Source: JANOBD01 sp031411495 (GTDB lineage: Bacteria > Planctomycetota > Phycisphaerae > Tepidisphaerales > Tepidisphaeraceae). From it: 49,689 nt of DNA. Positions 18,400 to 27,118 of the stretch are shown here, piece after piece (position 1 is the stretch's first letter; the number at the start of each line of letters is the position of its first letter). Location of the stretch: contig JANOBD010000029.1 of assembly GCA_031411495.1 (NCBI GenBank), forward strand, positions 1 to 49,689, given 5' to 3'. Both the position numbers and the translations under genes were made by a program. Under the pieces are notes generated by a model. That model saw nothing but the letters and a program-made list of their open reading frames with translations, was not told where the DNA came from and did not search any database.

Positions 18400-18499
18400 G
18401 ACGACCGGGTGGCGCCGGCACAGAGCCGGAACCGCTTAGGGCTGCTTCCTTTCGGACCTGACCCGGTTCACAGCCGACCCTTGCAGCGGCCCGGCCGTC
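18400..18499 (-). ncRNA. ffs: Signal recognition particle RNA, small bacterial type
   Basis: The minus strand contains GGTCAGGTCCGAAAGGAAGC, continuing to AGCC, the universally conserved apical part of SRP RNA that binds Ffh (plus-strand 18440-18463). The ends pair: GACGGCCGGG at the 5' end with CCCGGTCGTC at the 3' end, one G-U pair, setting an approximate length of 100 nt. No Alu domain is present, so it is the 4.5S-like form. It guides nascent membrane proteins to the membrane with Ffh and FtsY, which are outside the window. End positions are estimated from the stem. Confidence 0.92.
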
Positions 18500-18540
18500 A
18501 TCCGCGGACGACGGCGAGAGAGTGACTATAGCCGATCCTA

Positions 18541-19052
18541 CTTGTGAGTGAAAGAAACCCGCCTCTCCGCGCGAACGACGAATGGCTGTCGCATCACCCG
18601 CCATCCCCGCACAGCGGATTCGATCGTAAGATTTCCGACGAATCGTCGCAGCAAGCGGATGCGATTTTCCCCGTCGGCATCGCCCGCCTGTCGAACGCAG
18701 ACGGTGTCGTTTCCCGAGCGACCCCTCTGCAATCGCGTCGGGATTCGCGTAACTGATGATCCCGCCGTCGCATCCGCGCTGCGCGAGAAGATGGGCACCC
18801 GAAAGTGCTCCAAAGTGGGTCATTGTGGGTCAGAATCGGAAGTGGCAGCGCGCCCGCTGCGGGGTCCGCTATTCACATGTCAATGAGCGCTTCCAATGAC
18901 TTTCGGCGCTGCGCCAAATCGCGCTTTTCCGCGGCGCGCTGGCCCGCCGGAGAGCGCGCAACCCGGAGAATCGAAAGGCGTTCAAATGCGTCTTCGCGTC
19001 GCGGTTTTGTGATCGAAATCGCGCAGGACCCTGCGCCACGCACGCGCTTGGG
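18541..19052. other. Gene-poor region between SRP RNA and cyclophilin
   Basis: Short frames on both strands here lack a good start, a ribosome-binding site or recognisable motifs. I see no tRNA, no terminator with a T-run and no long repeat. The promoter of the SRP RNA should lie at its left end (about 18500-18560). Confidence 0.5.
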
Positions 19053-19976
19053 TCACTTCTCTTCCGACGCCTTCTCCAGCAGCGTCGGATACGGGTCAAT
19101 GCCCGAAGTCACCGGCATGATGCGCAGCGAGTTGATCCTGACCGGCTCTTTCGGCCGGCCGGTGGAGGCATCCGCGATTTCTCCGGAGCCGATCTTCTGC
19201 AGCGTCTCGTCACCCGAGATGAGCTGCGCGAACGCCGTGTACTTTCGGTCGAGCCGCTCGGTCTTGTCGTGGTTCAGGCAGATGAAGAACTGGCTGCCGG
19301 CGGAGTTGGCGAATTCGGGCCGGGGCATGGCGCCCTGGGACTCCATCGGGTCATTTTCCCGCGCCATCGAGAGCACGCCGCGCAGGTGAAGCCTGCCGTT
19401 GAACTCCGCGCCGATTTCGTAGCCCGGGCCGCCGGAATTGTCGGCCAGCGGGTCGCCGCTCTGCACGATGAAATCGGGCACCACCCGGTGAAAGAGCAGG
19501 CCGTCGTAGAAGCCGCCGTTGGCGAGGCTGATGAAGTTGGCCACCGTGTTCGGTGCGACGTCGTAGTAGAAGGCGGCCGTCATTTCCCCTGCGGTCGTGT
19601 CGAACTTCGCGACACAGAGCGGATCGACGCGGATGACAATCGCGCCGGCAGGCGCACCGGGACGTTTATCGCCGCGCAGCTCGATCACCAGTGGCGTCCC
19701 GACGAAGTCGGCGGTTGTCTTGCCGGGTGGGACGGCGTAAAGGACATACGTTCCCAGACGCATCGCGGGGAACATCGCGCGGATGTCGACCGTTTTGCCG
19801 GGCTCGACATCCGTCGGCACATCGGTGTTGATTCGCCGACCCTGGAAGTCGGAAAGCACCAGCGTCACCGTCTGCTGCGCGTCCACTTTGACGTTGAGCG
19901 GTTCGGACGGCGCGTACCAGTTTTTCGAAGGCATCAACACGGAAAAGAGCGCGGCGATCAGCGGGATCAGTTGCAT
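19053..19976 (-). CDS. Exported cyclophilin-type peptidyl-prolyl isomerase
   Basis: A 307-residue protein with a short hydrophobic N-terminus (MQLIPLIAALFSVLM). A beta-rich domain of about 100 residues follows, then a cyclophilin domain (about 125-290). Cyclophilin hallmarks are GFYDGLLFHRVVPDFIVQSG, including the catalytic Arg of FHR, then GVLSMAR, and GSQFFICLN. It would speed proline isomerisation in the periplasm. The N-terminal domain has no family that I recognise. The family's usual tail is present (PVRINSLRIMP). It is upstream of the SRP RNA on the same strand. Confidence 0.92.
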   Translation of the reverse strand: MQLIPLIAALFSVLMPSKNWYAPSEPLNVKVDAQQTVTLVLSDFQGRRINTDVPTDVEPGKTVDIRAMFPAMRLGTYVLYAVPPGKTTADFVGTPLVIELRGDKRPGAPAGAIVIRVDPLCVAKFDTTAGEMTAAFYYDVAPNTVANFISLANGGFYDGLLFHRVVPDFIVQSGDPLADNSGGPGYEIGAEFNGRLHLRGVLSMARENDPMESQGAMPRPEFANSAGSQFFICLNHDKTERLDRKYTAFAQLISGDETLQKIGSGEIADASTGRPKEPVRINSLRIMPVTSGIDPYPTLLEKASEEK

Positions 19977-20056
19977 CCACTCACTTTGAGCGAATCGGGC
20001 CGGCGAATCAACCCGTCAACGATTGCCGACGGTGTAATGCTTGAGCGAGATGAAAT

Positions 20057-20149
20057 GTCACCCAGAGGTACGCCGAAGGGTCTAGATTTAACCGCCGGTA
20101 CGCGTCCCCCGGTACTCCGCCTAGATGCTTCGGAGTACCTCAGCATGAC
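20057..20149. repeat. Intergenic inverted repeat, TTCGG-TACCTC family
   Basis: Arms at 20057-20085 (starting GTCACCCAGAGGTACGCCGA) and 20121-20149 (starting CTAGATGCTTCGGAGTACCT) are reverse complements at 23 of 29 positions. It lies between the cyclophilin gene and the GH144-like gene, both on the minus strand. The strongly diverged arms, each with shared CTAG ends, suggest a decayed mobile repeat. Confidence 0.7.
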
Positions 20150-20170
20150 AACTTATTTCAGGGGTGATAT

Positions 20171-21589
20171 TCACGGCTTGGCTTCGTACAGCGAAGTCGT
20201 CTCGGTGAGCGGCACTTCTTCCGACGTAATCTCGCGAAAGCCGGCGGCGCGCATGGCGCGCTGCGCCTCTTCGGTGGCCATGAAGGTCTTCCAGATGAAC
20301 CCGGTTCGCGCGTTCTCGGCCATGATCACGCTCGGGCCGACGTCGATGCCGATGACGTCCCGGTTGTACCAATTGTCCTTCGGGTTCATCGCGTCGACGA
20401 AGCCGTACTTCTTCCACCCTTTTTCGCCGAATCGTTCTTTGAGCGATCGAAGGACCTCGATGCAGAGCTTGGGCTCGAACGCGAGGCTGCCTGCCGCCGC
20501 GGCGGGGACGACGCTGCCGTCGATCGGGCCATCGGCCGGCGGTCCGCCCCAGGCGGTGTAACCTTCCTTGAAATCAGATGCGGTCAGGCCCCAGTACGCC
20601 GAGTTGTATTGCGGGAACTGCCTGGACATCTCCTCGATCATCCAGTGTCGCTGGGCGATCGTCGCGAGCTGTGAATTGCGGTAGTAGTTGGCGAAGTCAT
20701 CCCGCATGCCGCGCAGGTCGAACCAGCACTGCGGATACTGGTGCGTGAAGAGCGGCGGACACTGCAGAAACGTGAGGCCGTAATGCGTCTGCACCGGCCG
20801 ACGCGGCCACGCCTTCCAGACTTCCGGCACGAGCGGGTGCGTCTTCGATCCCATGCCGAGCAGGACGATCAGCGGCGCGCCTTCGCTGTAGTGGTCCCAG
20901 CGGGCATCGATGAAGCCGCTCTCGGGCTTCCACCCCATCTGGAGCGTGCCGTCCTTGTTCATCAGCCACGGCCAGTCGACGCGTTCGTAGATCTGCGTGC
21001 ACGCGGCCGCGAGATCGGTGTTCGGGAATCGCTGGCGGACGGTGAGCACGCCGGCCATCAGAATCGCGGTATCGATGTTGGACACTTCGCAGTTCCACAT
21101 GCGTTTCCCGGTGCGCATGTTGAGGAAGTGATAGAAGTGCCCGCGTTCCTGAGGGGCCTTGTCGCGCAGGAAGGTGACGACTTTGAGCGCACGGTCATAC
21201 ACCTGCTGGCGCGGCACCCACCCGCGCTCTTCGCCGATCACCAGACACGTCAGGCCGAAGCCGACGGAGGCGATGCTCGCCACATCGTTCTCGAGTCCGC
21301 CATCCGCGTGCGCACGGTCCGGCATCAGGCCGGTGACGGGATCCGCCTCGTCGAGGAAGTATTGGATGCCGCGTTGTTCGAACTCGTCGAGAAAGGCGTG
21401 GTCTTCCGGCGTAAAGACTTTCTCGCCGGGGACGCTCGATCGGTCCGCGAATCCGAGACTGAGGCTCGCCTGAGCAACGGCATTCGAGTCGGCGCGTGCT
21501 GACGGACTGAGAGCGACAGTCATCGTAACAGCCGCAGACAATGCCGATCGGACGAGGCTACCGGCACCGCAAAAGTGACGCTGAAACAT
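20171..21589 (-). CDS. Secreted glucoamylase-family (GH144-like) hydrolase
   Basis: A 472-residue exported enzyme (signal peptide about 1-33, ending SARA) of the glycoamylase Pfam type. This group includes GH144 enzymes that cut beta-1,2-glucans. Motifs include NDVASIASVGFGLTCLVIGEERGW, WNCEVSNIDTAILMAGVLTV, PESGFIDARWDHYSEGAPLI, a FDLRGMRDDFANYYRNSQ segment and YNRDVIGIDVGPSVIMAENARTG at the end. The substrate within the family is not decided by sequence alone. It lies 21 bases downstream of the pseudopilin-like gene and belongs to the LacI / pseudopilin unit. Confidence 0.85.
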   Translation of the reverse strand: MFQRHFCGAGSLVRSALSAAVTMTVALSPSARADSNAVAQASLSLGFADRSSVPGEKVFTPEDHAFLDEFEQRGIQYFLDEADPVTGLMPDRAHADGGLENDVASIASVGFGLTCLVIGEERGWVPRQQVYDRALKVVTFLRDKAPQERGHFYHFLNMRTGKRMWNCEVSNIDTAILMAGVLTVRQRFPNTDLAAACTQIYERVDWPWLMNKDGTLQMGWKPESGFIDARWDHYSEGAPLIVLLGMGSKTHPLVPEVWKAWPRRPVQTHYGLTFLQCPPLFTHQYPQCWFDLRGMRDDFANYYRNSQLATIAQRHWMIEEMSRQFPQYNSAYWGLTASDFKEGYTAWGGPPADGPIDGSVVPAAAAGSLAFEPKLCIEVLRSLKERFGEKGWKKYGFVDAMNPKDNWYNRDVIGIDVGPSVIMAENARTGFIWKTFMATEEAQRAMRAAGFREITSEEVPLTETTSLYEAKP

Positions 21590-21610
21590 TCGCGCTCCGT
21601 GTCGAGTCGC

Positions 21611-22573
21611 TTACTTGGGAATCGGCACACAGATGTTGCGCAGCTTCATGTCTGTAGAGTCATTCATGGCGCGGCCCTTCTTGAAATTGAAGGACTCAAC
21701 GTGTCCATCCATCATCAGCGCGTTGAGCTTTGAATTGCCCATGTGCCGGAACCGAAGGTTGGCAACGTTGGACAGCCCGTCGGCGTTGACAATGGGCTGG
21801 TTGCCGGGGTCGGCGGTCGGTGTCATATCGACCGGCGTGTCGGCGTTGCGCGGCGGGCTCGTGCGATCGAAATCGGCAACCATCAACGTACCGCCGGCCG
21901 GCCCGTTCATTGCGTATTTGTCGATGCATACGCCGGTCGCATACGCGCCGTAGCTGGCATTCCGGATCGTACCGTCAAAAACGCCCACCATCTCTGCGGG
22001 CTTGGTGACCTTGTTGATCCGGTAAGGCAAAAGCATCTTGTTGGCGACTCGCTGCGTCACATAGGTGTAGAGACTGGATGAACGCAGATCGGGAAACAGG
22101 ATCGGGTGTGCCGAGTAATGCGTCAACCGCGCTTCGGCCGTCACAACGACATCTACTTCCGGGCACGAGAAGATGGCTCGTGCACCCATGTTCCCGGAGC
22201 CGGCGGTCATGTATTGCGAATTGCTGGCTCTCGAGGTCATCACGCTCAAGAGCAGCGTCGACCAATCTTCTTCCGGGCCGACATACTTCGTCTTGGCGTC
22301 ACCAAGTGTAACAGGCGATCCCGAGAGCCCTTCGGGGACATAGCCGTAGGGAAGCGTGCCCTTGTGAACATCTGCATACATGAACAACGCCTGGCCGAGC
22401 GAGCGCAGATTGGCCATACACTTGGTTTGGTTCGCGCTCTGCCGGGCCTTGTTCAGCGCCGGCAGCAGGATCGAGATCAGCAGCGCAATGATGCCGATGA
22501 CCACGAGCAGTTCGACCAGCGTAAACGCGGGGTGGGCCCTGCGAGACGTGGATGGGAATGAGCTATTTAACAT
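21611..22573 (-). CDS. Pseudopilin-like protein with H-X-DG domain
   Basis: A 320-residue protein with a type IV prepilin start: FTLVELLVVIGIIALLISILL, conserved Glu at +5. The residue before the Phe is Ala (HPA|F), not the usual Gly. The C-terminus has RHMGNSKLNALMMDGHVES, the H-X-DG pattern of planctomycete prepilin-like proteins, with 11 residues between His and Asp-Gly instead of nine. A central HYSAHP-ILFPDL motif and the tail RNICV are shared with the two other copies here. The ATG at 22573 has GGAGGA upstream. It sits between a LacI gene and a GH144-like gene. Confidence 0.9.
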   Translation of the reverse strand: MLNSSFPSTSRRAHPAFTLVELLVVIGIIALLISILLPALNKARQSANQTKCMANLRSLGQALFMYADVHKGTLPYGYVPEGLSGSPVTLGDAKTKYVGPEEDWSTLLLSVMTSRASNSQYMTAGSGNMGARAIFSCPEVDVVVTAEARLTHYSAHPILFPDLRSSSLYTYVTQRVANKMLLPYRINKVTKPAEMVGVFDGTIRNASYGAYATGVCIDKYAMNGPAGGTLMVADFDRTSPPRNADTPVDMTPTADPGNQPIVNADGLSNVANLRFRHMGNSKLNALMMDGHVESFNFKKGRAMNDSTDMKLRNICVPIPK

Positions 22574-22646
22574 GTTTCCTCCGCGTTGAATCTTCAATCG
22601 CGTACAACCCGGCACTCACCTGTTCACCCAACCGATTTCGTTCACC

Positions 22647-22671
22647 CGCGACGTTGGCCGACAACGTCGCG
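22647..22671 (-). promoter_or_regulatory. Perfect hairpin between lacI-type gene and pseudopilin gene
   Basis: CGCGACGTTG (22647-22656) and CAACGTCGCG (22662-22671) pair exactly around a five-base loop. There is no T-tract, so it is more likely an RNA processing or attenuation hairpin, or an operator, than a standard terminator. Confidence 0.5.
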
Positions 22672-22692
22672 TCGATCTTCCGAAATGAGGTC

Positions 22693-23751
22693 TCAAAAAC
22701 CGTTGCTTCCCGCCTTGTGCGTCCGTCTTCCGCTGGACGAGTTCCGCACGACCAGTCGAACCTGGAGCCGATGACTGGTGGGCCGTTCATTCTGTGTGAC
22801 CAGGTCGATCGCCCAGCGGGCGGCCATCTGGCCCATGAGTCGCATCGGGCACACGACGCTGGTTAATGATAGGTGCGCCGCCGTCTCGACATTGTCGTAG
22901 CCTGCCAGAGCGACATCGCCGGGCACGTTCACGCCGGCGCGCTGGAGTTCGCTCATCATGCCGATCGCCATCACGTCGTTGAAACAGAAGATGGCATCTG
23001 GCAAAGGATCGCGCATGTCCAGGCAGTTCCGCGCCGCCTGCTGGCCGCTTTCGAGCGTGAAAGCGCCGTTCCAGATCTGGCTGTCTTCCAAAGGCAGGCC
23101 GAGCGTGTTGAACGCCCGCCGACAGCCGATCAGGCGCTGCTCGGAATCGAAGTTGCCGATCGGCCCGGTGAGCAGGGAGATTTTGCGATGGCCCTGCTCG
23201 AAGAGGTGCTGGATCATCGCCTCGGCGCCGCCGACGTTGTCCATGCCGATGACCGGCAGGCTCGAGCCGTTGATTTCGCGATCGATCAGGATGATGGGGA
23301 GCGAATCGACGGCATCGGCACGGAGGTCGATGGTGTCGTCGAGGTTCAGGAGCACGAGCGAATCGACGCGGCCCTGCCGGAGAAGGCGGTTGACGAGATC
23401 CGGCCGACGGCGGCTCTTGCCGACGAACGAGGCGAGGACGTCGAAACCGCTTTCAGCGGCGACTTCGTCGATTCCGGCCAACACGTCGGCATAAAAGCCG
23501 CTGGCGATGGTCGGGAAGATGGCGCCGAGCGTCTGGGTGCGCGCGCCCGCCAGGGCGCGGGCGGCATGACTGGGTTCGTAGGAGAGCTGGTTGGCGGCTT
23601 CGATGACGCGTTTGCGTACTTCGTCGCTCACCCGCGCCCGCCCGCTGAAAACGCGAGAAACCGTCGCCGACGAGACGCCGGAGAGGCGGCTCACGTCGTA
23701 CAACGTGGGCTGCGGCTTGCGCACGCGAACTTGTGTATCGAGATCGGGCAT
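22693..23751 (-). CDS. LacI-family transcriptional regulator
   Basis: A 352-residue repressor with an N-terminal helix-turn-helix (LYDVSRLSGVSSATVSRVFSGR, about 17-38), hinge helix region AARALAGART, and a sugar-binding core of periplasmic-binding-protein type (AIFPTIASGFYADVLAGI, CFNDVMAIGMM, LAGYDNVETA). The ATG at 23751 is chosen over a TTG three codons earlier. It is upstream of a pseudopilin-like gene and a GH144-like hydrolase on the same strand, so it probably controls them. Its own promoter carries a palindrome, suggesting autoregulation. The inducer is unknown; a beta-glucan breakdown product would fit the neighbours. Confidence 0.92.
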   Translation of the reverse strand: MPDLDTQVRVRKPQPTLYDVSRLSGVSSATVSRVFSGRARVSDEVRKRVIEAANQLSYEPSHAARALAGARTQTLGAIFPTIASGFYADVLAGIDEVAAESGFDVLASFVGKSRRRPDLVNRLLRQGRVDSLVLLNLDDTIDLRADAVDSLPIILIDREINGSSLPVIGMDNVGGAEAMIQHLFEQGHRKISLLTGPIGNFDSEQRLIGCRRAFNTLGLPLEDSQIWNGAFTLESGQQAARNCLDMRDPLPDAIFCFNDVMAIGMMSELQRAGVNVPGDVALAGYDNVETAAHLSLTSVVCPMRLMGQMAARWAIDLVTQNERPTSHRLQVRLVVRNSSSGRRTHKAGSNGF

Positions 23752-23770
23752 GACAGACAATTGGCGGCCT

Positions 23771-23811
23771 TGTAACCGCTTTCATTATCTGCCCGCATGC
23801 GAAGTCGTCAA
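23771..23811 (-). promoter_or_regulatory. Promoter with LacI-type operator, before the lacI-type gene
   Basis: On the minus strand: -35 TTGACG (23806-23811), a 16-bp spacer, -10 GATAAT (23784-23789), then TGAAAGCGGTTACA (23771-23784), which matches the CcpA/LacI-type operator pattern with a CG centre. The operator begins inside the -10 box and would block the start site. The LacI gene begins 20 bases downstream, so this fits autorepression. Confidence 0.72.
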
Positions 23812-24001
23812 GCAAATTGTCAATTTCCCCATCCTGCCAGATCGCGGCTCGCGCAACCTCTTCCCACAGATCATCTTACGATGATTCCGCGCGAAGATGG
23901 GTGGGCACCCGCGATCCTGGTGAAGAGAGAGCGATGGATATGCCGGCGCGAAACACTGCACCGGTTTTCACGAAAAGTGCTCCGCTTGGTTCGGCAGTCG
24001 T

Positions 24002-25795
24002 CTATTCGTACTGAATGCCATCCACGAAAAAGGTCGTCGGCTTTCCGTGCCCTTCAACCACCCAGACGAAAGGCGTCTTGATCCGCCGGAGGTCTTTTCC
24101 GATCAGGTCGAACTCGTACTTCGTCCAATCCTTGGCAAGCGTGAGCGTCTTGGCGTCGCCGGCGGTGTCTGGGAACTTCTTCTCTTTGCCGAGGATGCCA
24201 AACTTGAACTCGACCTTTTCGCCGCCCTCGCTCCCGCGCGCCCAGAATGTGAGTTTCTTCGCGCTCGTAAAGTCCAGGCCGCCCTTCTCGTCGCCCCAGT
24301 CATTCTCGGGCGACTGCCATACCACGCCGCCGAAATTGTCGGCCGAGTCGAACGTGCACTTCAGGCAAGTTGCACCGTCTTTGGGCGACTCCGTGCAGTC
24401 GGCATCCATCTTGATCGCATCGGTCTTTCCCATCCAGCCGGAGGGAACAAAGACCGGCTTGGCGCCTTCGCCGTAGAGTACGAACGGCAGCTTCGCGGCC
24501 GGGGCAAGTGTTTCGCGGGGTGTCACGGGCGCATCGCCGACGAGGAGTGGAACGTTCGCGGTCGCCGCGCCGTTGTGCGTGTCGCGCACGGTGACGAACA
24601 GCCGGTAGGCACCCGGTTTGGCTGGCATGACCACGGCCGCGCCGTTCGCGTCGCCGGACTGCACCGCGCCGGGGACGTCGTGAGGCATTTCTTCCGCGTC
24701 ACCGCCGACGCCGTATCGAACGGCCTCGGTGAGCAGTTTCCACTCGACGGTGAGCGGATCATTTTCAGGATCGGCCGCCGCGAGCGTCGCTTTGACGGTC
24801 GCGCCCGGCGCGATTCGGTTCGCGTTGACCGCGATCTGTTCGATGGTTGGAACCCGATTCGCTGGCGGCTTGCCGGTCCACATTTCCTGAATGACGTCGA
24901 CGGCGCCGGTGCGAGCGCCGTCGGCGAGAAACATTCCGAACCATGTGGCCGTCGCCTCCTGCTTGTTGCCCCAGAGGAAGACGAACGAGCCCAGACAGAG
25001 CTTGTTCTTCTCGCCGAGGATCGTCTTCTCATACGAAGTGCGATACATGCCGGCCTTCACCGTGCTGGTGGGTTCCTGGACGACGTTCCAGTCGTTTTTG
25101 GGAATCTCCCAGGTTCCGTGCGGGCCGAACTCGGTGATGATGTACGGCTTGTTCCCGCCGGCTTTTCGATAGCGGTCGGGGATGGACGGGCAGCCGGCGT
25201 AACTGTTGATTCCGAGGATGTCGACATCCGGGCAGTATTTCTGAAAGGCGGGCACCTTCTCGCCGCCGAGCTCGGCGACGACAGTCATCGTCGGATGGTT
25301 CGGGTCGAGTTCTTTGGCCACCCTGGCGATATCGTTGACGGCCTTCCAGATTTTGGGGTTGTCGCCCTTTTCCCCTTCCATCTCATTGCCGATCGCCCAG
25401 ACCAGGATTGCGGGATCGTCCTTGTATTTCTGAATGGCGGCCTTCGCCTTTTCGAACTGCGATTGGACGAACGCCGGGTCGTCATAACTGAAGCCGTGGC
25501 GTTCGTGTTCGATCCAGATGCCGGCGACGACCTTCAGGCCATGTTCGCGGGCCTCTTTCAGCGATTGATCGAGTTGCTCGACGCCCCACGTGCGGATCGC
25601 GTTGCCGCCAATCTCTTTCAGAAACGAGCGCGACCGATCGCCGCCCGCACCCTGAATGAAGAAGGGCTGGCCGTCCACGGTCAGTCGGAACGCTCCCGGC
25701 GCGTCGGTTTTCACTTCGACTTTCGGGTTCGCGGCGCCGGCGCACATCGACAGCGCGCCGGTCAGGCAGAACACCAGTAACGGTGCGATCTTCAT
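24002..25795 (-). CDS. Exported clan GH-A glycoside hydrolase with C-terminal sugar-binding-like domains
   Basis: A 597-residue enzyme with a signal peptide (about 1-21, ending CAGA). The N-terminal TIM barrel has a clan GH-A acid/base in WAIGNEME (Glu138) and a nucleophile in IITEFGPHG (Glu222). It resembles GH2-type barrels or glucanosyltransferases, but the exact family is not clear. From about residue 330 an Ig-like segment (TVKATLAAADPENDPLTVEW) is followed by a galactose-binding-like domain to the end (LTFWARGSEGGEKVEFKFGI, FFVDGIQYE). It follows a pseudopilin-like gene and a LacI gene, forming the second such unit. Confidence 0.8.
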   Translation of the reverse strand: MKIAPLLVFCLTGALSMCAGAANPKVEVKTDAPGAFRLTVDGQPFFIQGAGGDRSRSFLKEIGGNAIRTWGVEQLDQSLKEAREHGLKVVAGIWIEHERHGFSYDDPAFVQSQFEKAKAAIQKYKDDPAILVWAIGNEMEGEKGDNPKIWKAVNDIARVAKELDPNHPTMTVVAELGGEKVPAFQKYCPDVDILGINSYAGCPSIPDRYRKAGGNKPYIITEFGPHGTWEIPKNDWNVVQEPTSTVKAGMYRTSYEKTILGEKNKLCLGSFVFLWGNKQEATATWFGMFLADGARTGAVDVIQEMWTGKPPANRVPTIEQIAVNANRIAPGATVKATLAAADPENDPLTVEWKLLTEAVRYGVGGDAEEMPHDVPGAVQSGDANGAAVVMPAKPGAYRLFVTVRDTHNGAATANVPLLVGDAPVTPRETLAPAAKLPFVLYGEGAKPVFVPSGWMGKTDAIKMDADCTESPKDGATCLKCTFDSADNFGGVVWQSPENDWGDEKGGLDFTSAKKLTFWARGSEGGEKVEFKFGILGKEKKFPDTAGDAKTLTLAKDWTKYEFDLIGKDLRRIKTPFVWVVEGHGKPTTFFVDGIQYE

Positions 25796-25831
25796 CGAGG
25801 TAGCTCCGGCAAAAATGCTTCCGTCGCCGAC

Positions 25832-25850
25832 GCCGGACCAGCGGTCCGGC
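25832..25850 (-). promoter_or_regulatory. Hairpin in the pseudopilin-hydrolase gap
   Basis: GCCGGACC (25832-25839) and GGTCCGGC (25843-25850) pair exactly around three bases. It has no T-run and lies between co-directional genes, so it may stabilise or process the joint transcript and allow the two proteins to be made in unequal amounts. Confidence 0.45.
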
Positions 25851-25879
25851 ACCGGCCTGCGGAGGAGAAGGTGAGCGCG

Positions 25880-26788
25880 TCACTGCATCGGCGTGACGTA
25901 GATGTTCCGGGCGGTGATTTCGGCGTTGAGCCCGACCTTCAAGCGGCGCGACTCGGCGTGGCCGTCCGCGAAGACGAAGTTCGCGGAATCGTTTTTCTGG
26001 TGACGCCAGCGCATGTTCGCGATGCTCACGCCGTTGCTGTAGTTGCCGTCGGTGAAATCCTTGCCCGGCGCGAAGATCGGCTGGTCGAAGAAGTTCACGG
26101 TGCCGTCGTCGAGCATGAAGTGGCGCTTGTGCGCACCGCCGCCGGAGGTGTCATCGGTCCCGAAGAACAGCGCATTGGTGTCCATGTTGCGCGCCACGGG
26201 CTGCGCGTTGCCGTTCCCGTTGGCCGAAAGATCCTGGATGGCGTCGAAGATGACGATGATCTCGGCCGATCGCTTGATCTTTCCAACCCGATACGTCGGA
26301 AGGAATCGCGTCGAGGTGGTCCCGAACGACATGTCCTTGTCTTCGAGCATCGGCATCACGCGCGGATGACACGCATAGTGCAGGACCCGCAGCGAAGTGC
26401 TCTGCTTGTCGACCGCCGAGGGGCAGGCAAAGAGCTGCTGACCGCCGAGCCCGACCGTCGGAATCACCTCGCCGTAGGTGACGCCTCCACTGCTCTTGGC
26501 CAGGACGGTGCCGAGCAGGAGCGTTTGCCAGTCGCTGGTCTGATCGATCGCCGGTGCAAAGTTCAGGGTGCCGTCCTTCGTGCCGTCGAAAAAGCCGTAC
26601 GGATAGCCGCCCTTGTTCTGATTCGTATAGATCATCAGTGCCTGGCCGATGGAGCGCAGGTTGGCCAGACATTTCACGGTGTTGGCCTGACTGCGTGCGC
26701 GGTTAAGCGCGGGCAACAAAATGGAGATCAGGACGGCGATGATCCCGATCACCACGAGCAACTCGACGAGCGTAAATCCGCGCTTCAT
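25880..26788 (-). CDS. Pseudopilin-like protein with H-X-DG domain
   Basis: A 302-residue protein starting MKRGFTLVELLVVIGIIA, a canonical prepilin cleavage site (G|F, Glu +5). The C-terminus has RHQKNDSANFVFADGHAES (His, 11 residues, Asp-Gly) and the tail ARNIYV. The central HYACHP-RVMPML motif and TYRVGKIKRSAEIIVIFD match the copies at 21611 and 39218. GGAGGA precedes the ATG. These proteins have a pilin-type anchor and a large globular head. Their role is unknown; a surface display or secretion role is inferred only from the anchor and the hydrolase next door. Confidence 0.9.
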   Translation of the reverse strand: MKRGFTLVELLVVIGIIAVLISILLPALNRARSQANTVKCLANLRSIGQALMIYTNQNKGGYPYGFFDGTKDGTLNFAPAIDQTSDWQTLLLGTVLAKSSGGVTYGEVIPTVGLGGQQLFACPSAVDKQSTSLRVLHYACHPRVMPMLEDKDMSFGTTSTRFLPTYRVGKIKRSAEIIVIFDAIQDLSANGNGNAQPVARNMDTNALFFGTDDTSGGGAHKRHFMLDDGTVNFFDQPIFAPGKDFTDGNYSNGVSIANMRWRHQKNDSANFVFADGHAESRRLKVGLNAEITARNIYVTPMQ

Positions 26789-27118
26789 GTGTGTCCTCCG
26801 CAATTGACATTTCGAACCGAAAGGCCCTGTCGCGCCGTCAGGCACGACACGTCTGTCGAAATCGGGTTAGCGACTGCGACGATCCATCGTCGGGCCGGAC
26901 GTGCCGGTTCCGACGTGATCGATGCTTTCGCGTCGCAGGCGATGCATTCAATCCTCCGCAGGATTGAAACGAAGTCTGACCGCTTCGGGAACGAACGATC
27001 GGGACAACCGTCGTTCATCGCGAGAGCCGGCTCTAATCTCAATGGATCACAACGTTTGTTCCGGTCGACGGCGAACGTGTCCGCGCTCTCCCTCGCGGAC
27101 GCATTGGCAATCTCGTTG
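26789..27118. other. Gene-free region with a hairpin, upstream of the pseudopilin gene
   Basis: No credible gene. TTCAATCCT (26947-26955) and AGGATTGAA (26960-26968) form a perfect nine-base-pair hairpin with a four-base loop. The segment lies between the LacI gene and the pseudopilin-like gene on the minus strand, so it is a long 5' leader or holds an unidentified promoter. Confidence 0.5.

Noticed and set aside
18538..18813. 91-residue minus-strand frame beside the SRP RNA
   Set aside because: It needs a TTG start, lacks a ribosome-binding site and has no recognisable motif.
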